DNA from: Pseudomonadota bacterium
GTDB lineage: Bacteria; Pseudomonadota; Alphaproteobacteria; Rhizobiales; Devosiaceae
NCBI GenBank assembly: GCA_023393475.1
Contig: JAEWLC010000025.1
Span: 62,001-126,000, forward strand
Direction: 5' to 3'
DNA length: 64,000 nt
Made by a program: the position numbers and the translations under genes
Shown: positions 35,461 through 44,236 of the stretch, one piece after another
Layout: the number at the start of each line of letters is the position of its first letter
How positions within the stretch are numbered: position 1 is the first letter of the stretch
The notes under the pieces: generated by a model
Databases searched by the model: none
What the model saw: the letters and a program-made list of their open reading frames with translations, nothing else
Told to the model about the DNA's origin: nothing

Positions 35461-35575
35461 GCATTTTCCTGTCACACGAATTGTCGCGGAACCCCAACAC
35501 GTCCTTGTGTTCGCCAAGGATTGAACCTATTTCTCTGCGCTAAGGTACAGCGTTCGGTTTTCTCGGAGACTTCAT

Positions 35576-35794
35576 ATGCACGCGCCAGGAATTTGGGGCA
35601 TCATCGTCGTAGCGATCGTCGTGATCCTGCTTTTCGGCCGCGGCAAGATCGCCGGCCTCATGGGCGAAGTCGCCTCCGGCATCAAGTCCTTCCAGAAGGG
35701 CATGCGCGACGAAGAAACCAAGCCCTCTCCGCAGATCGATGCATCGACGACCGTCGAGCCGGCCCGCGAACCCGAAAAGGCCAAGGACGCCTGA
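35576..35794 (+). CDS. tatA: Sec-independent translocase TatA
   Basis: A 72-residue pore-forming subunit of the twin-arginine export system. One N-terminal transmembrane helix (IWGIIVVAIVVILLFG) is followed by the FGRGKI hinge, an amphipathic helix (GLMGEVASGIKSFQKGMRDEE) and a short polar tail. The size and the downstream tatB and tatC fit. The promoter is probably in the gap after scpB. Confidence 0.95.
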   Translation: MHAPGIWGIIVVAIVVILLFGRGKIAGLMGEVASGIKSFQKGMRDEETKPSPQIDASTTVEPAREPEKAKDA

Positions 35795-35826
35795 TCGTCT
35801 GACGGCCGCTCCCTGGAGCTAACGAT

Positions 35827-36612
35827 ATGCTCGGCGTCGGCTGGACCGAAATGCTTGTGATTGGGGTTGTGGCCCTGATCGTCATAGGTCCCAAGGAATT
35901 GCCGGCGTTGATGCGCCGGGTTGGTCAGTTCGCCGGCACCGTTCGGCGGATGGGCCAGGATTTTCAGCGCGAGCTGAACAAGACCACCGGCCTCAACGAG
36001 ATCGCCAACCTGCGCAACTCCGTCACGCAGCCGCTCAAGGCGACTGCGGACGCGATCCGCAAGGAATTCAACACCACAACGCCGACCGGCGAGGTCAAGC
36101 CTTCGGGCGCGATCAAGCCGGCTGACCCGAAGGTCGAAAGCGTCGTGGACGAGATCAAGGCCGCGGCCGGGATGACCGCAGCAACGGCCGCGCCAGTGGC
36201 CGTGGCCGTTGCGCCCGAGGTTGCCCCGAAGACCCCCGTGAAGGTCGCCCGTCCGGCCCGCATCAAGGCACCCACCGAGAGCAAGGTCGAGGCTGCAGAA
36301 CTGGCTCCAGTGAAGCCAGCTGCAAAGCCAAGGAAGCAGGCGGCGCTGACACCGGCCGCAGCGACTCCGAAGCCCGTCGCCACCAAGGCCCCGGCCACGC
36401 CCGGCACCGCAGCCAAGCCGAAGACCGCAGTCAAGCCGAAGGCTGCTGCGAGCAAGGCAGAGACCAAGGCCGCGCCGGCTGCCAAGCCCGCCGCCAAGAA
36501 GGCTGCTCCGGCGAAGCCCGCTGCTGAGAAGCCCGCTGCTGAGAAGCCCGCTGCCAAACCGGCCGCCAAGAAGCCCGCCAGCAAGGCGACCGCCGCCGAG
36601 AAGACCTCGTGA
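35827..36612 (+). CDS. tatB: Sec-independent translocase TatB
   Basis: A 261-residue TatB, recognised by MLGVGWTEMLVIGVVALIVIGPKELP with the Glu in the membrane helix, then RRVGQFAGTVRRMGQDF. The C-terminal ~150 residues are a disordered Ala/Pro/Lys-rich tail with repeats of AEKPA and AAKPA units, longer than the ~170-residue E. coli protein. Such long tails are frequent in Rhizobiales. TatB forms the substrate-receptor complex with TatC, whose gene begins immediately. Confidence 0.94.
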   Translation: MLGVGWTEMLVIGVVALIVIGPKELPALMRRVGQFAGTVRRMGQDFQRELNKTTGLNEIANLRNSVTQPLKATADAIRKEFNTTTPTGEVKPSGAIKPADPKVESVVDEIKAAAGMTAATAAPVAVAVAPEVAPKTPVKVARPARIKAPTESKVEAAELAPVKPAAKPRKQAALTPAAATPKPVATKAPATPGTAAKPKTAVKPKAAASKAETKAAPAAKPAAKKAAPAKPAAEKPAAEKPAAKPAAKKPASKATAAEKTS

Positions 36613-36614
36613 CC

Positions 36615-37442
36615 ATGGCCGAGCAGACCAAACTCGAAGCGTCCAACACCACTGAGCCCGACGACGAGCTTGCCGGCAGCGAAGCCCCGCTACTCGATCA
36701 CCTTATCGAGCTGCGCAAGCGCCTGATCCGCTCGCTGCTGGTGATTCTCGGCCTGCTGATCGTCTGCTTCTTCTTCGCCGGCCAGATCTTCGACGTGCTG
36801 GTGGAGCCGTATCGCAATGCGATCTATCCGCAGCCCGTGGAGCTCATCTACACGGCGCCGCAGGAGTTCTTCTTCACCCAGTTGAGCCTCGCGCTGTTCG
36901 GCGCGATCTTCATCGGGTTCCCCTATCTCGCCACCGAGGTTTACGGCTTCGTCGCGCCCGGCCTCTACAAGAAGGAACGGCGCGCGTTCATCCCGTATCT
37001 CGTTGCGACACCGGTGTTTTTTGTGCTCGGCGCCTGCATGGTCTATTTCGCGGTGCTGCCGCTCGCCATGCACTTCTTCCACGCGATGGAAACGAGCGAG
37101 ATCAAGCTTCTGGCGAGGGTCAGCGAGTATCTCGGCCTCGCCATGACGCTCATCCTCGCCTTTGGCATCTGCTTCCAGTTGCCCGTCATCCTGACGCTGC
37201 TGGCTCAGATCGACCTGGTTTCGAGCGCCACGCTGAAGAAGGGCCGCAAGTACGCCATCGTCGGCATCCTGATCTTCGCGGCCTTTATCACGCCGCCCGA
37301 TCCGATCTCCCAGATCGGACTCTCGCTGCCGATGTACCTGCTCTACGAACTGTCGATCTGGTCAGTGACCTTGATCGAGCGGCGGCGGGCCAGGACGCTG
37401 GCGGCCGAGGCGGCCAAGGACGATGGTACGGCGGCCAGCTGA
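36615..37442 (+). CDS. tatC: Sec-independent translocase TatC
   Basis: A 275-residue six-helix membrane protein that recognises twin-arginine signals. The N-terminal PLLDHLIELRKRLIRS is the family hallmark, with conserved EPYRNAI, TAPQEFFFTQLSLALFGAIFIGFPYLATEVYGFVAPGLYKKER and the later FGICFQLPVIL and RKYAIVGILIFAAFITPPDPISQ. An in-frame GTG six bases upstream, overlapping the tatB stop, is the alternative start. Together with tatA and tatB it forms a complete Tat operon. Confidence 0.96.
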   Translation: MAEQTKLEASNTTEPDDELAGSEAPLLDHLIELRKRLIRSLLVILGLLIVCFFFAGQIFDVLVEPYRNAIYPQPVELIYTAPQEFFFTQLSLALFGAIFIGFPYLATEVYGFVAPGLYKKERRAFIPYLVATPVFFVLGACMVYFAVLPLAMHFFHAMETSEIKLLARVSEYLGLAMTLILAFGICFQLPVILTLLAQIDLVSSATLKKGRKYAIVGILIFAAFITPPDPISQIGLSLPMYLLYELSIWSVTLIERRRARTLAAEAAKDDGTAAS

Positions 37443-37460
37443 TACCCCGGGAGAGTTCGG

Positions 37461-37916
37461 ATGCCACGACTGCTCGCCGTCCTCTCCCTGATCCTCGCTC
37501 TTGCAACTCCCGCACTCGCACAGTCCTACGATAGCCCCAGGGCGCTGCTCGAGGCGCTCTATGCCGGCTACATGCCGCCAAACGAGTTCCCTCCCACGCA
37601 GGCACCGCTCCAGAGCGAGCGGCTGAACGCCTTGTTCGAGAAGGACCAGCAGGAGGCCGACGGCGAAATCGGCCGCATCGACTTCGATCCATACGTGAAC
37701 GGGCAGGATTACCAGATCACCGATCTCATCATCGGTGAGCCGCTGCTCGCGGGTGGCAAGGCGGCGGTGAAGGTGACCTTTGCCAACATGGGCACGCCGC
37801 AAGAACTGGGCTACCTGCTCGTCGATGAGGACGGCTGGAAGGTGGACGACGTCTGGTACGCCGGCGACGACTTCAGTTACGACCTGCTCGATATCCTGCA
37901 GGCGCCGCTGCCTTGA
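37461..37916 (+). CDS. periplasmic DUF3828-like protein, copy 1
   Basis: A 151-residue protein with a signal peptide (cleavage after ATPALA-QS). The mature region opens SYDSPRALLEALYAGY and ends with GYLLVDEDGWKVDDVWYAG, a pattern of the DUF3828 / NTF2-like class, where the fold binds small ligands. The function is unknown. It starts 18 bp after tatC and may be cotranscribed with it. It is clearly paralogous to the next gene. Confidence 0.7.
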   Translation: MPRLLAVLSLILALATPALAQSYDSPRALLEALYAGYMPPNEFPPTQAPLQSERLNALFEKDQQEADGEIGRIDFDPYVNGQDYQITDLIIGEPLLAGGKAAVKVTFANMGTPQELGYLLVDEDGWKVDDVWYAGDDFSYDLLDILQAPLP

Positions 37917-37993
37917 TTGCGGCGCGGCGCGGCCCTCAATGCGCCAAGAGCGCTTGCTAGCCGAGTCTGCATCGAACTCCGCGCGGGACAGAC

Positions 37994-38476
37994 ATGCGGC
38001 ACCTTATCGCGACCATCCTTCTCCTTCTCGGCTTTACCGGCAGCGCCCTGGCCTACGACAGTCCGAAGGCCCTGGTGGAGGCGATCTACGCTCCCTACCA
38101 GTCCGGCCAGAAGCATGAGGGCGGGCTGCAGCAGTTCTATTCCGCCAGGCTCCGCGGCATGTATGACGCGCACAGCGAGGCGAAGCTCTCCGGCGTGGCC
38201 TTTGATCCGGACAGCAAGGATATCCTGTCGTTCGACCCGTTCGTCGAGGGCGGCAACGCGCTCCTGCTTGACGTGGCCATCAGCGAGCCTGTGATCAACG
38301 GCGAGCGGGCAGCGACCATCGTCACCTTCCACAACTTCGACCACCTGAGCATGCTCAGCCTGTCGCTGGTGCGCGAAGCGGATGGCTGGAAGGTCGATGA
38401 CGTCGCTTCGCTCAGCGGCAACCCCAACTGGCTGCTTTCCTGGCTGCTGGAATACGATCCGTTCGGGGTGAACTAG
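37994..38476 (+). CDS. periplasmic DUF3828-like protein, copy 2
   Basis: A 160-residue paralogue of its upstream neighbour. It has a signal peptide (cleavage near GSALA-YD), then YDSPKALVEAIYAPYQ, a matching central FDPFVEGGNALLLDVAISEPV, and LSLVREADGWKVDDVASL. The shared start (YDSP-ALVEA-YA) and end (DGWKVDDV) indicate tandem duplication followed by divergence. Function is unknown. It is convergent with the aminopeptidase gene, with stops 10 bp apart. Confidence 0.7.
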   Translation: MRHLIATILLLLGFTGSALAYDSPKALVEAIYAPYQSGQKHEGGLQQFYSARLRGMYDAHSEAKLSGVAFDPDSKDILSFDPFVEGGNALLLDVAISEPVINGERAATIVTFHNFDHLSMLSLSLVREADGWKVDDVASLSGNPNWLLSWLLEYDPFGVN

Positions 38477-38486
38477 ACGATATCCG

Positions 38487-40316
38487 TCAAATCTCCCGCG
38501 TGGCGTCCTTCAGCCACGCCTTCACCTCGCCCTTCACCAGCGGGCCGATCTCCTTGAATACCCGCTTGTGGTAGGCATTGAGCCAGACCTTCTCGGAGCC
38601 GCTCAGCTGCTCGACATCGATCAGCCGCAGGTCGATCGGCGCCAGCGTCAGCGTTTCGAACTCGAGGAACTTGCCGTCGCCGACCTTGCTTTCGGCAACG
38701 ACCAGCAGGTTCTCGATGCGGATGCCGTATGCGCCTTCCTTGTAGAAGCCCGGCTCGTTCGACGTGATCATCCCAACCTCGAACGGCGTCGGATAGCGCG
38801 GCGAGATGCCGATCGGGCCTTCGTGGACCGACAGGAACGCGCCGACGCCGTGGCCGGTGCCGTGGTTGTAGGTGACGCCATCGGCCCACAGGAACTGCCG
38901 CGCCAGCACGTCGATCTGCGCGCCGTTCGTCCCCTTGGGAAAGCGCAACATGGATACGGCGATCATGCCGCGCAGCACCTGGGTGTAGCGCGCCTTCTGC
39001 TCGGCCGTGGCCTTGCCGGTGAACATGGTGCGGGTGATGTCTGTGGTGCCCGAAAGGTACTGCGCGCCCGAATCGAGCAGCATCAGTTCGCCCGGCTTCA
39101 ACTGGCGGTTGGTTCTGGCGTCGACCCGATAGTGGATGATCGCGCCGTTGGCACCGGCTCCCGAGATGGTGTCGAAGCTGACATCGACGATGCTCGGCTC
39201 CTCGCGGCGGAAACTCTCGAGCGCCGTGGCGATGGTGATCTCGTCGAGCTTGCCCTTCGACGCCTCGCCGTCGAACCAGTGCAGAAACTTCGCCAGCGCC
39301 GCGCCATCGAGGCGATGCGCCTCGCGCATGCCGCCGAGTTCGGCATCGTTCTTCCGCGCCTTCGGCATCAGTACCGGATCGCGCTTCTCGATCAGCACGG
39401 CGTCGCTGACGCCGCTGATCGAAGTCGCGACGGCCACGGGGACCGTGCCGGGATCGATCATCACGCGCTTATCGGCAGCGCCGAGCTTGCGGAGCGTCGC
39501 GACCATGGTCTCGACGTCCGCGACCTTCGCCAGCCCCTCGAGGCCCTTCTTCAGCTCCGGCGTGATCTTCTCCTTGTTGAAGAACAGCGTCGGCATGCCG
39601 GTCTTCGGCACGAGGGCAAAGCAGAGGACCACCGGCACGTGCGGCACGTCGCGGCCGCGCAGGTTGAACAGCCAGTTGATGGACTCCGGCACTGTCAGGA
39701 CGAGCGCGTCGGCATCATCCTCACCCATCGTGGCGCGGATTTCCTTGAGCTTGTCCTCGGCGGTCCTGCCCGCCCGGTTATGGCCGAGGAACTCGATCGG
39801 CGCGTTCGGCGGGGCAGGGCGCTCCGCCCAGACCTTGTCCACGAGGTTGGCGACCGGCACGAGCGTCGCGCGCCCGGCGAGCTTCTTCTCCAGGTCGGCG
39901 ATCTCGCTCGGGGTGTGAAGCCACGGGTCGAAGCCGAGCTTGCCGCCCTTGCCCACGTAGTCGGCGATCTTTGGCGACAGCCCGCCCTGGGCGGCCTCGA
40001 GCACGGTGATCACCTTGGTGTCCGTTTCGGCCGGCGCTTGCAGGGTGTAGCGACCATCCACGAACAGCGCCGCCTTGCGGCTGCCGATGATGGCGAGGCC
40101 GGCCGAGCCGGTGAAACTGGTGATGTAGGCGAGGCGCGCCTCGCTGTCCGGCACCATCTCGCCGCGATGCGCATCCGTACGCGGCACGAGGAACGCATCC
40201 ACGCCGGCCTCCGTCATCGCAGCGCGCAGCGCCTTCACACGCTTTGCCACGGTCTTCGGATCGGTACGGATGTCGAACGACTGGTAGACGGTCGGGGCGA
40301 AGGTGCTGTCGGTCAT
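38487..40316 (-). CDS. pepP: aminopeptidase P family protein (Xaa-Pro aminopeptidase)
   Basis: A 609-residue, three-domain form like eukaryotic cytosolic APP1 (creatinase-like domains 1 and 2, then the pita-bread catalytic domain). Metal ligands are present: LLDSGAQYLSGTTDITRT (two Asp), HGTGHGVGAFLSVHEGP (His), MITSNEPGFYKEGAYGIRIEN (Glu) and KFLEFETLTL (Glu). It removes N-terminal residues before proline and is cytoplasmic. The upstream ribosome-binding site is weak. Confidence 0.92.
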   Translation of the reverse strand: MTDSTFAPTVYQSFDIRTDPKTVAKRVKALRAAMTEAGVDAFLVPRTDAHRGEMVPDSEARLAYITSFTGSAGLAIIGSRKAALFVDGRYTLQAPAETDTKVITVLEAAQGGLSPKIADYVGKGGKLGFDPWLHTPSEIADLEKKLAGRATLVPVANLVDKVWAERPAPPNAPIEFLGHNRAGRTAEDKLKEIRATMGEDDADALVLTVPESINWLFNLRGRDVPHVPVVLCFALVPKTGMPTLFFNKEKITPELKKGLEGLAKVADVETMVATLRKLGAADKRVMIDPGTVPVAVATSISGVSDAVLIEKRDPVLMPKARKNDAELGGMREAHRLDGAALAKFLHWFDGEASKGKLDEITIATALESFRREEPSIVDVSFDTISGAGANGAIIHYRVDARTNRQLKPGELMLLDSGAQYLSGTTDITRTMFTGKATAEQKARYTQVLRGMIAVSMLRFPKGTNGAQIDVLARQFLWADGVTYNHGTGHGVGAFLSVHEGPIGISPRYPTPFEVGMITSNEPGFYKEGAYGIRIENLLVVAESKVGDGKFLEFETLTLAPIDLRLIDVEQLSGSEKVWLNAYHKRVFKEIGPLVKGEVKAWLKDATREI

Positions 40317-40438
40317 GGTGAGGATTGCCGTTGAAAGGTGGCGGACCCTAACAAGCGAGTTGGGCCAAGGCGAGCGTTCATTCCGGGTTCAGCCCGTCCC
40401 CGTCATGAGAACGCCGGGGGCTGCGATGGAGCACTTCC

Positions 40439-40570
40439 ATGACTGAACGGAAACAACTGTTTCGCCGGATATTCGAGTCGATGATCGAGGGCCGCAGCCG
40501 TGCTGCGGAGCGCTACATCGCCGAGTACCTGAAGGCGCGGCGGGCATCGGAGACCGTCACCAGGGAGTGA
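40439..40570 (+). CDS. 43-residue basic protein
   Basis: A small open frame starting ATG-ACT-GAA and ending TGA. The product MTERKQLFRRIFESMIEGRS (first 20 residues) continues through AAERYIAEYLKARRASE. It is basic, helical and Arg-rich. Small Arg-rich proteins of this look, some in the DUF1127 group, are numerous in Rhizobiales and often RNA-associated, but I cannot assign this one. A recognisable relation to the next small gene (R-x-R-x-A-x-R and EYL) supports reality. Confidence 0.45.
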   Translation: MTERKQLFRRIFESMIEGRSRAAERYIAEYLKARRASETVTRE

Positions 40571-40709
40571 CGGGATTCACCAGCCGTTAAGGCGCCTTGC
40601 ATCAACGGCATGGCTGATCTTCGCGGCGCCCCCTAACGGTCCGCGCTGGACGCGACTATCTACACACCGTCGGCAGAAGGTCCGACAGACTCAGAACCGG
40701 GAGAAAGAT

Positions 40710-40844
40710 ATGCCCGAGAACAAGAACGATTTCCGCAAGGCTCTGGCCGGCGTGATCGATGCGCGCGGCCGCGAAGCGACCCGCAGCGTTTCGCGTGCCC
40801 GTGAGTACCTGCTGCTCGGCGCTCTCACCAAGCGCCCGAACTAA
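40710..40844 (+). CDS. 44-residue basic protein
   Basis: GGGAGAAAGAT precedes the ATG, a good ribosome-binding site. The 44-residue product (NDFRKALAGVIDARGREATR, then SVSRAREYLLLGALTKRPN) is basic and helical. It ends just before a classical rho-independent terminator, so it is very likely expressed. Family and function are unknown; it resembles the preceding small protein in its Arg-Ala-Arg-EYL pattern. Confidence 0.55.
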   Translation: MPENKNDFRKALAGVIDARGREATRSVSRAREYLLLGALTKRPN

Positions 40845-40891
40845 GCCGTAGCGCACTCGCGCGGCATTGCCGAACGTTTGTTGATCGAACG

Positions 40892-40923
40892 AATCCCTGG
40901 GCTCGCCCGGGGATTTTGTTTTT
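40892..40923 (+). terminator. rho-independent terminator
   Basis: An 11-bp stem with one wobble pair (AATCCCTGGGC with GCCCGGGGATT) is closed by a 2-base loop and followed by TTGTTTTT. It ends the small-protein transcript and, being palindromic, may also serve the convergent prmA gene. Confidence 0.88.
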
Positions 40924-40949
40924 CTAGGATTTGGCGGGCAGGGCGGGCG

Positions 40950-41816
40950 CTACACCCGCTCCAGCACCAGCGTCGTCCATTCCTTCTTTTCGATCCGCTG
41001 CTTCAGCACGATGCGCTGCAGGCCGTAGGCCGAGATCACGCGGTTGGCCTGCGTGTTGAGGATGCCCGAGAGGATGATGGTCGCGCCGTACTGGGTGACC
41101 TTGCGCACGGCCGGGGCCAGCGCCACAAGCGGGCCGGCGAGGATGTTGGCGACGACGAGGTCATAGGGCGCGCCGCCAGCGATCTGGCGATGATCGAGAC
41201 CCGTCGCCTCGATGGCAATTATGTTCCGGGCGACGCCGTTGTCCCGCGCATTCTCGATCGTGGTCTCGACCGCGATCGGATCGACATCCGTTGCCAGCAC
41301 CGGCAAGTGGGTGCGCTTGGCGAGCGCGATTGCGAGGACGCCGGTGCCGGTGCCCACGTCGATCATCGACCCATAGCGGCGGCGCTTCAGCATCCGGTCG
41401 ATGGCCTCGAGGCAGCCGGTGGTGGTTTCGTGGTGGCCCGTGCCGAAGGCCTGCGCGGCATCGATCTTGATGCCGGTGACGCCTGGAGGCGGCGCATCCT
41501 CATGGCTGCCGTAGACATAGAAGCCGCCCGCCAGCACCGGCTTCAGGCCTTCGAGCGACTTCGCCACCCAGTTCACGGTCGGGTCGATCGCCTCGACCGT
41601 GAAGCTCACTTCGCCGCCCAGCACCTCACGAGCAATGGCGTTGAACGCCGCGATATCGGGCTCCGCGTCGCAGGTCGCTTCGAACACCCACTCGCCGGTC
41701 TCCTCGATCTCGTGGGCCGAGGCCGTGATCGCTACATCGTCGCGCATCATCACGGCATCGACGAGCGCGTAAGCCTGATCCTTGGTGAGGGGCACGGAGA
41801 GTTGCGAAAGCGTCAT
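40950..41816 (-). CDS. prmA: ribosomal protein L11 methyltransferase
   Basis: A 288-residue SAM-dependent methyltransferase. The C-terminal catalytic domain carries QAFGTGHHETTTGCLEAID, IDVGTGTGVLAIALAK and VVANILAGPLVALAP, where the NxxxxP-like motif binds substrate. The N-terminal ~100 residues form the L11-binding domain. PrmA trimethylates ribosomal protein L11. Length is standard. A 72-bp gap separates it from the upstream endonuclease-family gene. Confidence 0.93.
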   Translation of the reverse strand: MTLSQLSVPLTKDQAYALVDAVMMRDDVAITASAHEIEETGEWVFEATCDAEPDIAAFNAIAREVLGGEVSFTVEAIDPTVNWVAKSLEGLKPVLAGGFYVYGSHEDAPPPGVTGIKIDAAQAFGTGHHETTTGCLEAIDRMLKRRRYGSMIDVGTGTGVLAIALAKRTHLPVLATDVDPIAVETTIENARDNGVARNIIAIEATGLDHRQIAGGAPYDLVVANILAGPLVALAPAVRKVTQYGATIILSGILNTQANRVISAYGLQRIVLKQRIEKKEWTTLVLERV

Positions 41817-41888
41817 GGGGCGAAAATCCTGTTCGCCCGCTGTTTCGGAGCCCAGGCGACCGAAGTCAATGCCCGGCCGCCGCGATCG

Positions 41889-42602
41889 TTAAGCTGCAGC
41901 CTGTTCGCGCAGCAGCGACAACGATGCCCAGACGGGGAGGTGGTCCGAGCCGGTGCGCGCCAGCGCGGTGTGGTGGACACCGGCGCCCTCGAGCCGGAAG
42001 TCGCGGCTGGTGATGATCCGATCAAGGGGCAGCATGGGCCGGCGCGAGTGAAAGCTCGGCCCGAGCGGAATGATGTCGTGATGCCGGGCAAACTCGTTGA
42101 GGCAGCCGCCGTCCTCGGCCCATTGGTTGAGATCGCCCATGATGACCGTAGGCACATGTTCCTCGAGCTTTTCGAGGTAGCCGACGACCGCGACGGCCTG
42201 CTTCATGCGCCACCCACCGATGAGGCCCAGGTGCATGCCGACGACGCGCACCCGGCCCGCACCGGTTTCGACATCGGCCATGACCGCCCCGCGCGGCTCG
42301 AAGGCGGGCAGCTCGATCCGTTGCGGGTTCGAGACCCGCAGCCCCTTCTTCACCAGCAGCACGTTGCCGTGCCAGCCGAGGCTCTGCTCGCGAATGCCGA
42401 AGCGGACGGGCATGTAGTTGGTGTGGTCGACGATCATGTCGGGGGAGAGCGTCGTCACGCGCTGCCCGAAGCGGCGGTCCACCTCCTGCAGCGCCACGAC
42501 ATCGGCATCGAGCTCGGCGAGGATCTGCATGATCCGGTCCGGAGCGCGGCGGCGATCCGTGCCGATGCTCTTGCGGATGTTGTAGGAGACGAACTTGATC
42601 AT
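41889..42602 (-). CDS. endonuclease/exonuclease/phosphatase family protein
   Basis: A 237-residue EEP-fold hydrolase. Motifs are VSYNIRKSIGTDRR, DVVALQEVDRR (metal Glu), MGDLNQWAEDGG (Asp-Asn) and TGSDHLPVWASL (catalytic Asp-His). The fold covers DNases, sphingomyelinases and phosphoinositide phosphatases, and substrate cannot be set from sequence. It lies 8 bp after the cardiolipin-synthase-like gene on the same strand, a pairing that favours a role in lipid-head-group metabolism. Confidence 0.85.
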   Translation of the reverse strand: MIKFVSYNIRKSIGTDRRRAPDRIMQILAELDADVVALQEVDRRFGQRVTTLSPDMIVDHTNYMPVRFGIREQSLGWHGNVLLVKKGLRVSNPQRIELPAFEPRGAVMADVETGAGRVRVVGMHLGLIGGWRMKQAVAVVGYLEKLEEHVPTVIMGDLNQWAEDGGCLNEFARHHDIIPLGPSFHSRRPMLPLDRIITSRDFRLEGAGVHHTALARTGSDHLPVWASLSLLREQAAA

Positions 42603-42609
42603 GAAGGCC

Positions 42610-44064
42610 CTAGAGGATTGGTGAGAACAGCCGGGCGGCCTGGGAGATGAAACGTGCGAAGGGGTTGCGGTTGGCGGCCTCCTCCTTGGTCACCTGCTTG
42701 CAGTTGGCGAAATCGACCAGCAGCATCGCTTCCACATCCGCCACCACTTTCGGGTCCGGCATCCAGACCGTCATCTCGAAGTTGATCGAGAACGAGCGGT
42801 TGTCGAAGTTCACGCTTCCGACTGCCGCGATCCGGTCGTCCATCAGCAGGATCTTCTGGTGCAGGAAGCCCGATTGGTAACGGTAGATGCCGACGTCGTG
42901 TTCCACCATCGCGTCGGCATGCGCGTTGCTGGCGAGCCAGACGATGAGGTGGTCGGGCTTGTCAGGCAGCATCACCCGCACGTCGACGCCGCGGAGAACC
43001 GCCGCATAGAGCGCGGTCCGCATGTCGGTATCCGGCACGAAGTAGGGGCTGACGATCCACAGCCGCTCGCGCGCCTGGCCAATGATGTCGGCGAAGGCGA
43101 TCGGGTTGGATTCGAGCTTGTCCGCCGGCCCGGTGGCCATCACCAGCGCTGAGACGTCGCCGACTTCCCGCGTTTCGGGTTGCGGGACTTCGAGTACTTC
43201 GCCCGTCGCCCAGTTCCAGTCTTCCTGGAAGATCAGCGACAGGGACGCCGCGGCGGGCCCCTCGATGCGCAATTGCGTGTCGCGCCAGTGGCCGAACTTC
43301 GGGTCTTCGCCGAGATACTCGACCCCGACATTGGCGCCACCGGTCCAGGCGACCTGGCCATCCACCACCACGTTCTTGCGGTGGTTGCGGTAGTTGATCC
43401 GCATCGGCCCGAACACGCGCAGCAACTGGTGCCGGTGGTTGAAGCCGTAGATCTCGATGCCTTCGGCCCACAGCCGGTCCCTGAACTCTCGTGACAGCCC
43501 GCCGCTGCCGACATCGTCGTAGAGGACATAGACCTTCACGCCGGCCCTGGCCCGCTCCATCAGGGCCGCCGCGAGCCGGTTGCCGAGGGCATCGGCGCGG
43601 ATGATATAGAACTGGACGAAGATGTAGTGCTTCGCGAGCGCTATGCCCTCGAAGATCGAGTCGAACGTCGCTTTGCCGTCGATCAGGAGATCCGCCTTGT
43701 TCCCGTCGAGGAACGGCATGCCTGCGGCGCGCCGCTGTACCGGCCAGGCTGCGCCCATCTCTCGGTCGATGACCTTGAGGTCCTCGCTGCGGATCAGGCG
43801 CGAGTGGCGCACTTCGAGGCGCGTCTTGGCGTAGCTGTCGAAGTGCTTCCAGCCGAAGACCAGATAGATGATCGCCGTCGGGAAGGGGAGGAAGCCCAGC
43901 GCCACCAGCCAGGCGATTGAACCTTGCGATGTGCGCGAGGCCGAAATCTCGCGCACCGCGCAGATGAAGGCGAGCGCATAGAAGCCGGCCAGTACCATCG
44001 CGATGATCGGGATGTTTTCGACCACACCCTCGACCACGTCGGTCATATCGACGACTTCGTCCAT
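42610..44064 (-). CDS. cls: cardiolipin synthase
   Basis: A 484-residue phospholipase-D-superfamily enzyme that joins phosphatidylglycerol molecules into cardiolipin. Two N-terminal transmembrane helices (NIPIIAMVLAGFYALAFICAV and SIAWLVALGFLPFPTAIIYLVFG) precede two HKD motifs: HRKNVVVDGQVAWTGGANVG and HQKILLMDDRIAAVGSVNFDNRS. Length and topology match the ClsA type. GGAGGGG upstream of the ATG is a good ribosome-binding site. Confidence 0.93.
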   Translation of the reverse strand: MDEVVDMTDVVEGVVENIPIIAMVLAGFYALAFICAVREISASRTSQGSIAWLVALGFLPFPTAIIYLVFGWKHFDSYAKTRLEVRHSRLIRSEDLKVIDREMGAAWPVQRRAAGMPFLDGNKADLLIDGKATFDSIFEGIALAKHYIFVQFYIIRADALGNRLAAALMERARAGVKVYVLYDDVGSGGLSREFRDRLWAEGIEIYGFNHRHQLLRVFGPMRINYRNHRKNVVVDGQVAWTGGANVGVEYLGEDPKFGHWRDTQLRIEGPAAASLSLIFQEDWNWATGEVLEVPQPETREVGDVSALVMATGPADKLESNPIAFADIIGQARERLWIVSPYFVPDTDMRTALYAAVLRGVDVRVMLPDKPDHLIVWLASNAHADAMVEHDVGIYRYQSGFLHQKILLMDDRIAAVGSVNFDNRSFSINFEMTVWMPDPKVVADVEAMLLVDFANCKQVTKEEAANRNPFARFISQAARLFSPIL

Positions 44065-44236
44065 TGCCCCTCCGGCAGGTCCGCCTAAGACTAATATCTG
44101 ATGTGGCGCGAACGGCTAGTGGCCGTCGCCCGTTTCAATCCAGTTGCGCACGGGCCCGAACCTCGCGAAACTAGCGTTCGGACCGTTCTGGTCCGACTTC
44201 CCGCCGAAAGATCTGCCCGTGTCTCCCCAACAGCCA

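Noticed and set aside
38568..42650. Long plus-strand frames opposite pepP, prmA and the endonuclease-family gene
   Set aside because: Typical GC-rich mirror frames; all conserved motifs are on the minus strand.
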